Positions 31,244 to 41,880 of a DNA stretch of 56,085 nt are shown here, one piece after another. The number at the start of each line of letters is the position of its first letter. The stretch's first letter is position 1. The stretch comes from Stentor coeruleus (taxonomy: Eukaryota > Ciliophora > Heterotrichea > Heterotrichida > Stentoridae). The position numbers and the translations under genes were made by a program. Where the stretch lies: assembly GCA_001970955.1 (NCBI GenBank), contig MPUH01000413.1:1-56085 (forward strand). Direction: 5' to 3'. The notes beneath the pieces were generated by a model. That model searched no databases, was not told the origin of the DNA, and was given only the letters and a program-made list of their open reading frames with translations.

Positions 31244-34015
31244 ATGTTAAAATCTGATACTAAACCTGAACAGTCCTCAAAAAATGCGAGTTTGATTCAT
31301 TTTGGCCTACCACTTTTAACTCACAGACATTCTGAGAGTGTCCAAAGGGAACGAACTATTGACTTAGGTGTTCTGCAGCATCTTAATGAAACCTTTTCAG
31401 GAACTGATTGTTCTTCTGGAGGCCGTTTTTTCCGTCATAACGAGGTCCTCAAAGCAACTAGAGCCCTAAGCCATTCCTACAAATTGCCAAAGCCCTTAAC
31501 ATCCAGAGAGTCTTACCTAGCCAAATACTCAGACCCTCACAAATCCGAAAATACACACATATGGGAAATAATCGAAAGAATTGACACATGTAAAATCCGC
31601 ACTTCCTCTACAATAAACTCAACAGAAACCATAACCCAAATCTCTACAAAAATCAACATGTGGTCAAAATGTACCTCCGAAATCATAACAATCATAAAAT
31701 CTCTAAACTCAGAACTTTCAACAAGTTTATCTATTTCATATACCGAAATCTTCAGTCTATTTAAAGAATTTTCAAACTTCATCAAAAACTCAGAAACAAA
31801 ATATCAAACAACAATCTCAGACCTAAACGCCCAAATAAAATCTTTACAAAAAGACTTAAATTCTTTACAAAAACAAAACAAAGAACTGGTTAAAACTTTT
31901 AAACTTGAAGAATTAAAGATAAAAAAAGAAGTTGAGGATATGTTTCCTAATCATGAAGAAGAAATAAGGAAATTTAAAGAAGAATCAATGATGTTAAGGA
32001 ATAAAAAATATGGGAAATTACCTGATGCACTTGAGAAATTGTATAATGATATGAATAAAGAAGAACCTGTACCTGAAATGACTGATATGGATTTGGCTGG
32101 TATTGATGCAGATGAACTTATTGCAGGGATGATGGATAAATATAAGCTTATAATCACAGCAACAGTTAAAAATGTTAAGAAAAATATTGTTAAAAAAAGT
32201 AAAAGTAATAATGAAGAGATGCAGACTGAAGGACATTATATAGATCCTAAAATTCATGATGACCTAGTCAGACAATTAGAAAAAACGAATATTGCTTATC
32301 AAAGAGTTATAACACAAATGGAAAACCATAAAGAAGATACATCGACTAAAGGTAAGATTATTGATAGGTCTGAAGTGGAAAAAAGACACTATAGTAGTCA
32401 GAATCTACAACTTAAAAAGGAACTTGATATATCAAATAAGGAAATTCATATATTAAAACAAGATCTTGAACGTAAAAAACATGAAATTGATATACTAGAA
32501 AGTAAAACTAATAAAAAATCAGACCATATAATTGAACTTCAAAACAGAATTGATATTATGAATGAGAAAATTTTAGACTTATCATATGAACTTGAAAGGG
32601 CTAAACTTTCAAGACCTACAAGTGGATCACATACAAAAAGACTATCTTTAAATGTTAGTTTTAAAGAAGAAGAACCAAAAAAAAATCGACTTGATGAAGT
32701 GACTAAATCTGGTTTTACAGTAAGAGAAGAATTAGAAAAAGCTTATCAAAACAATTTAGCTGAAATGAGAAGAAAAAATCAAACAGTATCTGTAAAAAAA
32801 ATAGATAAAGATTTTGAGAGAAATGTGGAGGAAAATTATGAGGAAAATTATGAGAAAAAAAATTGGGGAAATGATGAGAAAAATATTGGGAAAACTGATG
32901 ATAAGAATTATCTGAAAAATGTGACTGAAAATGGGAAAAATTGTTTAGAAAAGCATGTTGAGGAGAATAGAAAGGAAATTAGAAGTAAAAATGTGGAGTT
33001 AAATGATTATCAAGATGCTGAGGTATTGATTGTTGTTAATGCTCCTGAAGATTTGGATGCAAATAAAAGTATTGATGAAAAAAATACTGATTTTAATTCT
33101 GGGAAAAATTCGAAAAATAATAAAAAACATGGGACTAAGACTAGTTCACAGAATAAAGAAACAGATAAAAAGGAAAAACAAAAAGAGCCCACAAAAAAGA
33201 AAAGCAAAAAGACCAACTCAATCCATGCTTCTGTAAGGCTCATAGAAAATACAGAAAAACCTCATGACAAAAATACGAAAACCCCTGGAAAGCACATAAA
33301 ACCTATCGAGCATACCCCAAAAACCATAGAAAAAACTGCTGCCAGCCTGAGCAAATCCCCAATAAAATCTTCAGAGTCTCCAATAAACTCATCCTCCACT
33401 ATCCCAGAAAATTCCTACAAAAACCATAAAATTCTTCCCGAAGAAAACACAAAAAACCCTTCAAAAACTTCTTACAACACCCAAGATACTAGAGAAAACT
33501 CATATAAAGACCCATCAAGTGAAGAAACCTCACATATAATATCATTATCAAAATACTACAACCAAGATGAAATCGTTGAACAATCTCTTGAATCTTTACC
33601 ATCAGAAACATACTTACCTTCAGCTTCAGAAAATAATCCAAGCATAAAAATCACAGTTTTCCCAATAAACTCAAGAAATTCTCCAATAAAAAAATTTGAA
33701 AGCATGACGAACTATGAAGATAATTATGGAAAATCTTTAACTAAACAGGGTATGTGCGATAAAATATGTGGTTTAGATTTTTTAAGTTTTGTGAGTGTTG
33801 GGATACAAGTTGATACATCAAAATCATTTCAAGAAACTTTTTTCGAAAACTCAAGCACTTATTTTTTGCCATATAATCCTAATAATGTTTATGGACTTAG
33901 AGGTGATGTATTTTATCAAGGATCTAGTTTCCAACCTCAAGCACGGATACCGGATATGAACACTTCTGCTATTTTTTTACCACCATTTAAATTAGATAAT
34001 AATAGACAAATTTAG
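31244..34015 (+). CDS. Large coiled-coil protein with LC8-like motifs
   Basis: A 923-residue, single-exon protein with no signal peptide or membrane span. Residues 1-110 are polar. Long coiled-coil stretches lie at about 165-240 and 340-470 (heptad patterns such as LNAQIKSLQKDLNSLQKQNK and LDISNKEIHILKQDLERK). Residues about 520-720 are a low-complexity Asn/Glu/Lys-rich region. A Ser/Pro-rich stretch follows, and then a more ordered C-terminus. Two motifs fit dynein light chain LC8 binding sites: EEMQTE (32213-32230) and GIQVD (33800-33814). This fits a cytoskeletal, ciliary or basal-body scaffold, but no named family is recognised. The first 600 nt and the stretch 33170-33700 use C-rich synonymous codons, while the middle uses T- and G-rich ones. 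Confidence 0.8.
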   Translation: MLKSDTKPEQSSKNASLIHFGLPLLTHRHSESVQRERTIDLGVLQHLNETFSGTDCSSGGRFFRHNEVLKATRALSHSYKLPKPLTSRESYLAKYSDPHKSENTHIWEIIERIDTCKIRTSSTINSTETITQISTKINMWSKCTSEIITIIKSLNSELSTSLSISYTEIFSLFKEFSNFIKNSETKYQTTISDLNAQIKSLQKDLNSLQKQNKELVKTFKLEELKIKKEVEDMFPNHEEEIRKFKEESMMLRNKKYGKLPDALEKLYNDMNKEEPVPEMTDMDLAGIDADELIAGMMDKYKLIITATVKNVKKNIVKKSKSNNEEMQTEGHYIDPKIHDDLVRQLEKTNIAYQRVITQMENHKEDTSTKGKIIDRSEVEKRHYSSQNLQLKKELDISNKEIHILKQDLERKKHEIDILESKTNKKSDHIIELQNRIDIMNEKILDLSYELERAKLSRPTSGSHTKRLSLNVSFKEEEPKKNRLDEVTKSGFTVREELEKAYQNNLAEMRRKNQTVSVKKIDKDFERNVEENYEENYEKKNWGNDEKNIGKTDDKNYLKNVTENGKNCLEKHVEENRKEIRSKNVELNDYQDAEVLIVVNAPEDLDANKSIDEKNTDFNSGKNSKNNKKHGTKTSSQNKETDKKEKQKEPTKKKSKKTNSIHASVRLIENTEKPHDKNTKTPGKHIKPIEHTPKTIEKTAASLSKSPIKSSESPINSSSTIPENSYKNHKILPEENTKNPSKTSYNTQDTRENSYKDPSSEETSHIISLSKYYNQDEIVEQSLESLPSETYLPSASENNPSIKITVFPINSRNSPIKKFESMTNYEDNYGKSLTKQGMCDKICGLDFLSFVSVGIQVDTSKSFQETFFENSSTYFLPYNPNNVYGLRGDVFYQGSSFQPQARIPDMNTSAIFLPPFKLDNNRQI

Positions 34016-35138
34016 CATGTAAAATATAAAAGTTAGAGAGGTTTGATTAAGACTTGAATTTATAGGTATTATTTATAATATATGATAATTTAAAATACTT
34101 AATTTTGCTTTTTTTTTAAGATTTAAGTATTGATTAGGAAATATACAGTAAAAATAATTTAGATATTTATGTGTTTATTTTTAATGCTGACAATTTTGAA
34201 GTGCTGGATCGTTATTTGTAGCATTTTAGGTAAAATACTTATTAAATCGCCTATATTTATATTTGATATTCAAATTTTCGGGAAAATTATAAAAAAGTTA
34301 GGGTATTGGCATTCTTGAAATTCAGTTTTTACTAGGGAAAAAGCTCATTAATTGGGAAAAATAAAAATATTCTTAGCTCTTTACTTAAACTTTAGATCAA
34401 ATTTAGTTAAGTAAAAATTATTAGATTTTAAATTATATAATTTTAGAATAAAAAGCATATAAATATATTAAAATCTTGAAAATAATGCAAAACACTTAGT
34501 TTTGATACTTTACAAAATATAATTATAAGCAAATATACTTCATAGGCTGACTAACCTTTTTCATATAATAAATACTTTATACATTTAATTAGAGTTGTAA
34601 AATAATTTTAAATATGTAAGCTTTTTGAAAGCATCAAATATTGAACTTAAAGCTAATGCATCCTAAGACAAGTAAATTAATATGTTTTACAAAATTAGTA
34701 GTTAATTCAATCATTACAAAAGACTTAATTTATAAAATGTCTCAAATATGCATAATTTAACTTGTGTTAAATAGATATTATAATATTTTTTTCATAAAGT
34801 CGCTTGAAGATGAAAACCAAGATTTTTTGAGTGTTATTAGAAATTTTAATGTTGAAATATCATGGGCAAAATCAATTTTAGCATATACTTACTAAAGATT
34901 TATCTATTTCAAGGATTCTAGACATTAATTCTATATTTTTTTGTATTAATTTTCTAATTATTCTGCAAAATTTGAATTACTCACTTAATTAAAAGCACAT
35001 ATGATAAAATCTAGGTAATGAGGTTAGCCATCATCTCAATATAGTTGATTTCTTAGTAGTATCAAAGAATTCTTAAATAACTTAAACTGCTAATTATTCT
35101 AATTAAGCTTATCTATTCTAATTAAGCATATAATTATT
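34016..35138. other. Intergenic, 1.1 kb, nothing recognised
   Basis: Very AT-rich spacer between two plus-strand genes. A direct repeat of ATTCTAATTAAGC lies just before the ATG at 35139. No supportable gene or RNA. Confidence 0.5.
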
Positions 35139-38100
35139 ATGGCTTGGATTGCATTATTATTACTCTTCAGCGCCCAAGGTGGGAAAATCCTAGAGTATCA
35201 TCTTGGCTATAATTTTGGGAAAATTTTCATTGATTACTCTAACTCTAACAATTACGGTATCAATGGATTTGAGTTTGATGTAGATGATAAAGACACTAAG
35301 CCAACAGATCGTGGCGCTTATTTTGATGGCTCTAGCTATATAACAGCTCCACCGAATCAACGAGTAAAATCTGGCATTGCTCTTAATTCAGACCTAAGTA
35401 TTTTAATGTGGGTTAGAGCAACATATAATCAAGATATGTATTTAACTTATCGTAAAAGCTGTGATGGAAACCAATACTTTTACTTAAAAAGAACTTCAAA
35501 CGATTCTAAGCTAAAATTCCTAATCAAGCAAAATAATCGAAATTCTAAAGAAGAATATACTAGTGATTATACTTTTCCAATAAGTACTTTTTATATAGGC
35601 ACATGGATATTTTGGGCTTTGAAAATAGAAAGCAATAAAAAATTTTCAGTCTATAAAAACAGTTCTTTTTTAAAAGATGTAAGTTTTGATGATACATACT
35701 TAGAATCTGGTACCACTAGTCATTATATTGGGTATACAAGCACTAGCTTTAAAGGATACATTTTAACTTATATTGTGTTTAATGATAGCACAGAGAACCT
35801 TTCAATTTACGCCCCAGCATCAGGAACAAATAGTTGTTATGCAGAAACATGCAGTCTCCCATGCACAAGTGTTTACTATGAAAGTAATGTGAAATTTTGT
35901 ATAACAGATGAGGAAAACCCAAGTGAAAATGGAAAAGGGAATGCTTGCCCAACAGGATGCACAAGTGGATGTACTGCCGCTTACTCATCAAATACTTGCT
36001 TAGTTTGCACATATTTTACTGGAAGTTGCGCTTTTCATTCTTCATTGGTATATGTCAAAAGCGATACTTCTGAAGGTATAATTTCATGCAGTGAGACTCA
36101 ATACTTAAGTAATTCTATTTGTAACACATGTGATTCTGATTGTGCTATATGTGAAAGTTCTTCAACTTGTTTAGTATGTAAAGCAGACAATGCTTATGCT
36201 AATAATTCAGGTGATTGCGAGTGTATAACTGGATATACTTCAACAATATCACCACTTACAACTAAAAATGCATGCCAATCTTCAACTGGTACAGTAACTT
36301 GTTCAAGTCAATGTTCGGCATGTACAACCTCAAATTATTGCACAACTTGCACTGCTACAAATGCAATTGCAGTATCAGGAATTTGCGAATGTATAGATGG
36401 TTATTATGCCTCACCTAATCCTCCAGTTAGTATTAATGATTGTAAAATCTGTAGTACTGGATGTAAAACTTGTTCAAAAGCTATTGAATGTCAAACGTGT
36501 GTTGCTAATAATGCAATTGCAGTATCAGGAGTTTGTAAGTGTAAAGATGGTTATTATGCCTCACCTAATCCTCCAGTTAGTATTAGTGATTGTAAAGCCT
36601 GTAGTACTGGATGTAAGACTTGTGAAAAAGCTATTGAATGTCAAACATGTGTTGCTAATAATGCAATTGCAGTATCAGGAGTTTGTGGATGCATAAATGG
36701 TTTTTACTCTTTAATTATTCCTCCTGTTAGTATTAATGATTGTAAAAACTGTAATACTGGATGTCAAACTTGCACGAATGCTATTGAATGTCAAACATGT
36801 GTTGCTAATAATGCAATTGTAACATCAGGTGTTTGCAAGTGTAAGGATGGCTACTATTCATTGATAAGTCCTCCTGTTGGTGCTAATGATTGTATACTAT
36901 GTAATAGTGGATGTAAGATTTGTACAGTGGCTGATAAATGTGATACATGTGTAGCTAAAAATACTGTTATTAGATCAGGAGTTTGTGAATGCATGGATGG
37001 TTACTATTCAGTGATTAACCCTCCAGTAGATGTTAATGATTGTCAGAGTTGTTATGATGGATGCAAAACATGTGAGGAAAAGAATATATGTTTAAGCTGT
37101 ATTGTTAATAATTCTGAACCTGATTTGTTTCAAGGCTGCAAATGCTCAGATGGATTCTATTCAAATTCAATTCCTTTAACATCTTCAAGTATCTGTCTGG
37201 AATGCAATTCTGAATGCAAGACATGCGAAAATGGAATATCTTGCCTAACTTGCAAAACTGAGAATACTGAGGTAAACTTACAAGGACTTTGTTCTTGCAA
37301 AGAGAATTTTTATTTATCAGTTATAAACAATGTTGAGGAATGCTTACCATGCAATACAACATGTAAAACTTGTGAAAATTCTACATCATGTCTGACTTGT
37401 AAAACAGCAAATGCAGTACCAAATCTGAATGATAATGCTTGCTCATGTCCTAGAGGATATATTAATACAACTGAGTGTATTAAATCTTATTTTGGGTTTT
37501 CGCTTGATGTTTCAGATGGGAATATTATAACGATTATGTTTCAAGAGACTTTAGATAATGATTTAAATACGTCTTATGTTGAAATTACTCATAAAAATAC
37601 TGTAAATGTTAAGTTTGTTTTTGAAAATAGTAGTAAAAATGAGTATAATTTCTCTACGCAAGCTATTGATACAATTCCTGAAGGGTATAATATTAAGGTA
37701 AATATTAACGAAGAAAATCTTCGTAGCAAAGATGGGAATTTCTTTGATTATAAATCTAAATCAACTAACTTACATTATATGAATGCAATATATGTAAGTA
37801 GTAAAACTACTGAAGCTATTGTTAACTCAACTAAAACTATGACAAAAATGTTCATTAGTTCTTCAATTGTTTCAGGAATAGTAAGCAATCCTTCATTTGC
37901 TTGGATACTTATCAACACTTTGCAGATAATAACTTACCTGCCTTTAAACAGTATTTCATACACTAAAAGCCTAACTGATTTTTTTGCATCTCTAAATTCT
38001 ATGAGTTTTATCCCAAACCCTTTTAACTACATTTTTGAAAACAGCAATAATTATCAGCCTTACTTAGAAGCTCGAAGATACGGAATAGACACTTCTTATT

Positions 38101-39056
38101 TTTTAGTAAACACTGGGCCATTATTTGCAAATTTTATTTTCTTTATAACCCTCATCCCAATTATTTACTTAGCATCCAAAATTCCTTTTGGCAATTTAGC
38201 TTTAAAATTCTCAAATCTTTTGCTTAATTACAGGTATAGTTTTTTCTTAAGATTTTGGATGCAATCGTATTTGGATATGGGTTTGATGGCTTTAATACAA
38301 TTAAGATCTGTAATGATTATATAGGAAAAGAATAATACTGAAGGATTAATTAACACTGGTTTTGCTTGCGTTGCTGCTGTATTTTATATTTAGATTTTAG
38401 TAGTTCTAACACCTCCTATATTGATAGTTTCTGGATATATAAACTATTTAAGTAGATCAGAAAGAAACCATGAGGAATTTAATAAGAAATGGGGTAGTTT
38501 GTTTGCAGAGTTTAAAAACAATAAAGGCTGGTTTAGCACTCAGTTTTATACAGTTTTTTGTCTTAGAAGACTTTTTTATTTGTTATCTCAAATCTATTTA
38601 AACTCTTACTCTTATATCCAGAATTCTGTAAATTTATCTAGTTCATTAATTCAAATTGCTTTTATGGTTTATTATTTGCCATATAAAGAAAATGAAATAA
38701 TGATTTCAACACTGATCGGAGAATTTTGCACATTAGAAGTTATGGTGATTTCTTATTTTTTTATACCAAATCTTGGCAACTCTAAAAAAAATACTTGTGA
38801 AAATTTGATTATCTATAGCATTTTAGCTACAATGGGTATTCAATCATGTATTTCTTTGATTTCAATGTACAAATCTGTTAAGAAACTTTGTAAAATTATA
38901 GAAAAAGCTAGAGCATTGAAATTCTTAAAGCATCATTTTTCTAGAAAAAAAATTCACCCTTATGATAATAAATTAGAAAATACTAATTCAATGCCTAACA
39001 ATATTTTAACTTCAGAACTAAAAACTCCTCAGTTTACTAATCAAAATTTAGATTAA
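35139..39056 (+). CDS. LamG-like / cysteine-repeat / multi-span membrane protein (two 15-nt introns)
   Basis: Exons 35139-38309, 38325-38378 and 38394-39056 give 1295 residues. A signal peptide (MAWIALLLLFSAQGG) leads into a concanavalin/LamG-like domain at about residues 17-215 (GSSYITAPP, GTWIFWALKIE, YKNSSFLKDVSF, YIGYTS). Residues about 233-785 are furin-like cysteine-rich repeats. Several units are nearly identical (CKDGYYASPNPPVSI, CQTCVANNAIAVSG). The C-terminal third contains several hydrophobic spans, roughly seven. The middle exon contributes 18 residues within the membrane region. Large ciliate proteins of this layout are thought to be receptor- or channel-like surface proteins; the role here is inference. 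Without the introns the frame ends at 38324. Confidence 0.85.
38310..38324 (+). other. 15-nt intron
   Basis: Sequence GTAATGATTATATAG with T9-A10. Removing it avoids the in-frame TAG and continues into the 54-nt exon. Confidence 0.92.
38379..38393 (+). other. 15-nt intron
   Basis: Sequence GTATTTTATATTTAG with T9-A10. It joins FACVAA to ILVVLTPPILIV and so completes a membrane span. Confidence 0.92.
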
Positions 39057-39877
39057 AATTAATTAAGTAGAAAATTATTAGTTTTTTTTGTTAAGAGAAT
39101 TTATAAATCTTTGAGGTTTTTTTACAAAATTTTTAGTGAAAAAAAAGGTAGGAAATGAATAGTTTTATAGTTAAAAAATTTGGATTTATAGTATTTTGTG
39201 TGATTATTGGATATAATTAGGTAATGCTTTAAATGTATTTAAAAGGATTGCGGATCTTGGGTTTTGTGGGATGCTATTTTTTCAAGATTTTAGTGTTATT
39301 ATTTACTTTGAGCTTTATTGCTTTTATAGATAAGGTTATGCTTTCTAGATTTATACTGATTGAGGTTTTTAGGACCTTAATTGGATAATATGTAATTAAA
39401 TACTTGAAAATCTGAATAAAGGTTAAGATTGATATTATTCGTAAAATTGATTGCATACCTAAAATTTCATATATAAAGTTTATTATTGGGACTAAACCAT
39501 TAATAAAATTATCATAAGCGATATGTTTGTATTATAATAGTTTATGCATAAAAACTATCTTAAGATGATGCAAACATAATTTTTTTATCATTAAACAAAT
39601 TATCTGTAAACAAAACAATCACTAATAATCTTTTAAATAAAATAACCATCTTATCATAATTTCCTAATACATTTCAACAATATTATACACTATTCCTAAT
39701 ATCCATCTACAAAACAATCCAAAAATTAAAATTTCTGTTCAAAATTTATGAGTTTTATATAGCAAATCCAAAGCTCTTATAAAAAATATAATAAATCCTT
39801 ATAATAAAATAACTTGATAAAATATAATTTATAGACATTTTACTATGTAATAAAAACTATTAAACTAAAAGATTATA
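39057..39877. other. Intergenic, 0.8 kb
   Basis: AT-rich. From about 39570 to the ATG at 39878 the plus strand is clearly richer in C than G, the pattern seen upstream of other starts. No gene or RNA is recognised. Confidence 0.5.
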
Positions 39878-40873
39878 ATGATATTATTGTGGATTTTTCA
39901 ATTGGCCTTAGCCGAAGAAATCTGTCAAACTTATTCTTGTGTGTACAAAGACCTACAATACCAGCAGTGCTCATACTATTCTGATGGAGGATTTTACATC
40001 AAGCCTTGTGAGGATTCTTATTACTCTGTTTGCCAGCTTGACTATGATTCTCTTAAAAACTCGACATGTGAAGCTGCAGAAAAACAAGACCCATCCATAG
40101 ACGTCGGGCAAAAATGCCACAAGAACTCTGAATGCAACGACTACGCAAATACAGGCTGCAAAGAAGGTATCTGTAAAGGCATTCAAATCGCAGACTACAC
40201 TGAAACTTGTAAAAGCAGTCACTATTGCCAGCCAGGAAGTTACTGCAAAAACAAATACTGTGTCGGACAAATAGAATCAGGAAAGTACGGGTGCATAACC
40301 GACTTTGACTGCGAAAACTCAAACTCTTGTGATGGGGGTTTCTGCACTCCATATCAATCCGTCTCCCCAGGTGGGTTAATAAAATCTTGTTTTTATGGAG
40401 AAAACAACGCTTGTGAGTATCAAAAATGTTATACAGACTATTTTGGTCAAAGTTTTTGTAGTGGGAAAGACTATAGATCAAAATCAGGTCCAATAGTTTG
40501 TAATACAGATGATGACTGTATTTCTAATGCTAATGAATATTCAGGTGATAAATCAAAAGCTAAATGCCGCTGTGGGTATAATGCTAATGGGGTTAAATAT
40601 TGTGATTTAATTACTGGGGATGATTATTATGTGAAATATTTGACTGCACTTAAGGAATGGAGACAGAGTGATAGTATTTTGAAGTGTAATACAATGAATA
40701 GAAATAGTGAAGCTTGTGTTAAAGACTGGTGGGACTATGAAAAAGCGATTAAACTGATTTATTACAAGAAAACAGTGGAGTTATATCCAGAAATACAAGA
40801 GTCAGATTACTGTGTTGAAGTAACAGTACTGAAGGAATATTTCGACTTACGTCATCGGTTTGAGCATCTTTAG
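39878..40873 (+). CDS. Secreted cysteine-rich protein
   Basis: A 331-residue, single-exon product with an N-terminal signal peptide (MILLWIFQLALAEE). Residues 15-250 contain about 30 cysteines in pairs such as CHKNSECNDYANTGC, CQPGSYCKNKYC and CITDFDCENSNSCDGGFC. These resemble short disulfide-rich modules of the dickkopf/prokineticin-like or EGF-like kind found in many ciliate secreted proteins. The last 75 residues are less Cys-rich and helical. No membrane span or GPI signal. It is probably extracellular or a granule-content protein; no specific function can be given. The first 500 nt of the CDS are C-rich compared with the later part. Confidence 0.78.
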   Translation: MILLWIFQLALAEEICQTYSCVYKDLQYQQCSYYSDGGFYIKPCEDSYYSVCQLDYDSLKNSTCEAAEKQDPSIDVGQKCHKNSECNDYANTGCKEGICKGIQIADYTETCKSSHYCQPGSYCKNKYCVGQIESGKYGCITDFDCENSNSCDGGFCTPYQSVSPGGLIKSCFYGENNACEYQKCYTDYFGQSFCSGKDYRSKSGPIVCNTDDDCISNANEYSGDKSKAKCRCGYNANGVKYCDLITGDDYYVKYLTALKEWRQSDSILKCNTMNRNSEACVKDWWDYEKAIKLIYYKKTVELYPEIQESDYCVEVTVLKEYFDLRHRFEHL

Positions 40874-41045
40874 ATAGATAAGTTTACTACAATATCTTGA
40901 AATTATTTTTTTGTATGCTAGTTTTGCTAGGCTTATTTTGGAAGATTATAAATTTAATATAGTTGTATATATTAAAAATATAGTAATTTATAAGATAATA
41001 AATAAGATTTATTTGTATTGTTGGATCTATATTCATTAGGTTTTT

Positions 41046-41768
41046 TCATAAGGGTTTTTCAACACTTAATTTGACTTGAACTTAAACAAAGTTTACAACT
41101 AGCTGTTACTAAGTATTTTTGCAACTTTCTTACTCCCAGGCTTAAGTTTTTTTTGCTATTCTTGTTGTGGTTGCTAGGATTGAATATAATTTATGGTTTC
41201 TGATGTAAAATAGTTGATATATAGGGAATTTGGTTTCTAAAATTTCTCAGTCTGTAGTTTATTATTGATTTTATTGTAGGCTGCATTGAAATTTTTTTTC
41301 AGAAGACCTGTTCTAAGATTAAAAGTAAAACTCAAATCCCCAGCATTTAAAAAAAGCTTCAAGCGAGTGGGTAATTTGGTTTTTCTAAGCCTTTTCTAAT
41401 TTTTCAGTCTTTCCAGCTTTGATTTTCCTTACTGGCCAATGGGATATTCTATGTGTTAGGGTGTTCATTCTATAATTTTCTAATTATTTGATTTTTATCA
41501 CATTTATGCCTACCTGCATTTGCATATGTTTTTGTTATTGTTTAGAATATGCTTCCTCAGGGTTTTGATATTCTTGCAATTCAGGAATTTTAAACGTAAC
41601 TAAAAGATCTCCTTACTCATACCAGTAAAGTTTAGGTTTTCCTTTGAATTTTTCATAGAAATAATTAAGTAATAAACTTTAATCTTTGAAGTTGAGAGTC
41701 AGTTAAAGATCCTGAGACCAGATCACTTCATTTATAGATATCCAACTAAGATCTTTATTTGATGATTG
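41046..41768 (-). pseudogene. Protein-like relic readable only if TAA/TAG are sense codons
   Basis: One minus-strand frame between an upstream TGA (41769-41771) and a TGA at 41046-41048 reads protein-like, with segments such as DLSWISINEVIWSQD, FYEKFKGKPKLYWYE, GDLLVTFKIPELQEYQ and THRISHWPVRKIKAGK. It contains 16 in-frame TAA/TAG codons, several inside glutamine-rich contexts next to CAA, and only one internal TGA (41247-41249). In the first 155 or so codons the other two minus frames carry seven and four TGAs against none here. GC appears closer to coding DNA than to neighbouring spacers. Explanations: a decayed native gene (CAA to TAA by C-to-T change), a fragment from a ciliate using TAA/TAG for Gln, or chance. 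No family is recognised. Confidence 0.4.
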
Positions 41769-41880
41769 TCATATGCATTTTTATTAGTAAAGCTTATATT
41801 TTAATTTAAAATTAGTTTGTATATGATAAGCATACTAAAAGCCCACCTTTAAAATAAAATTAAAAAGCATTTCGACAATA

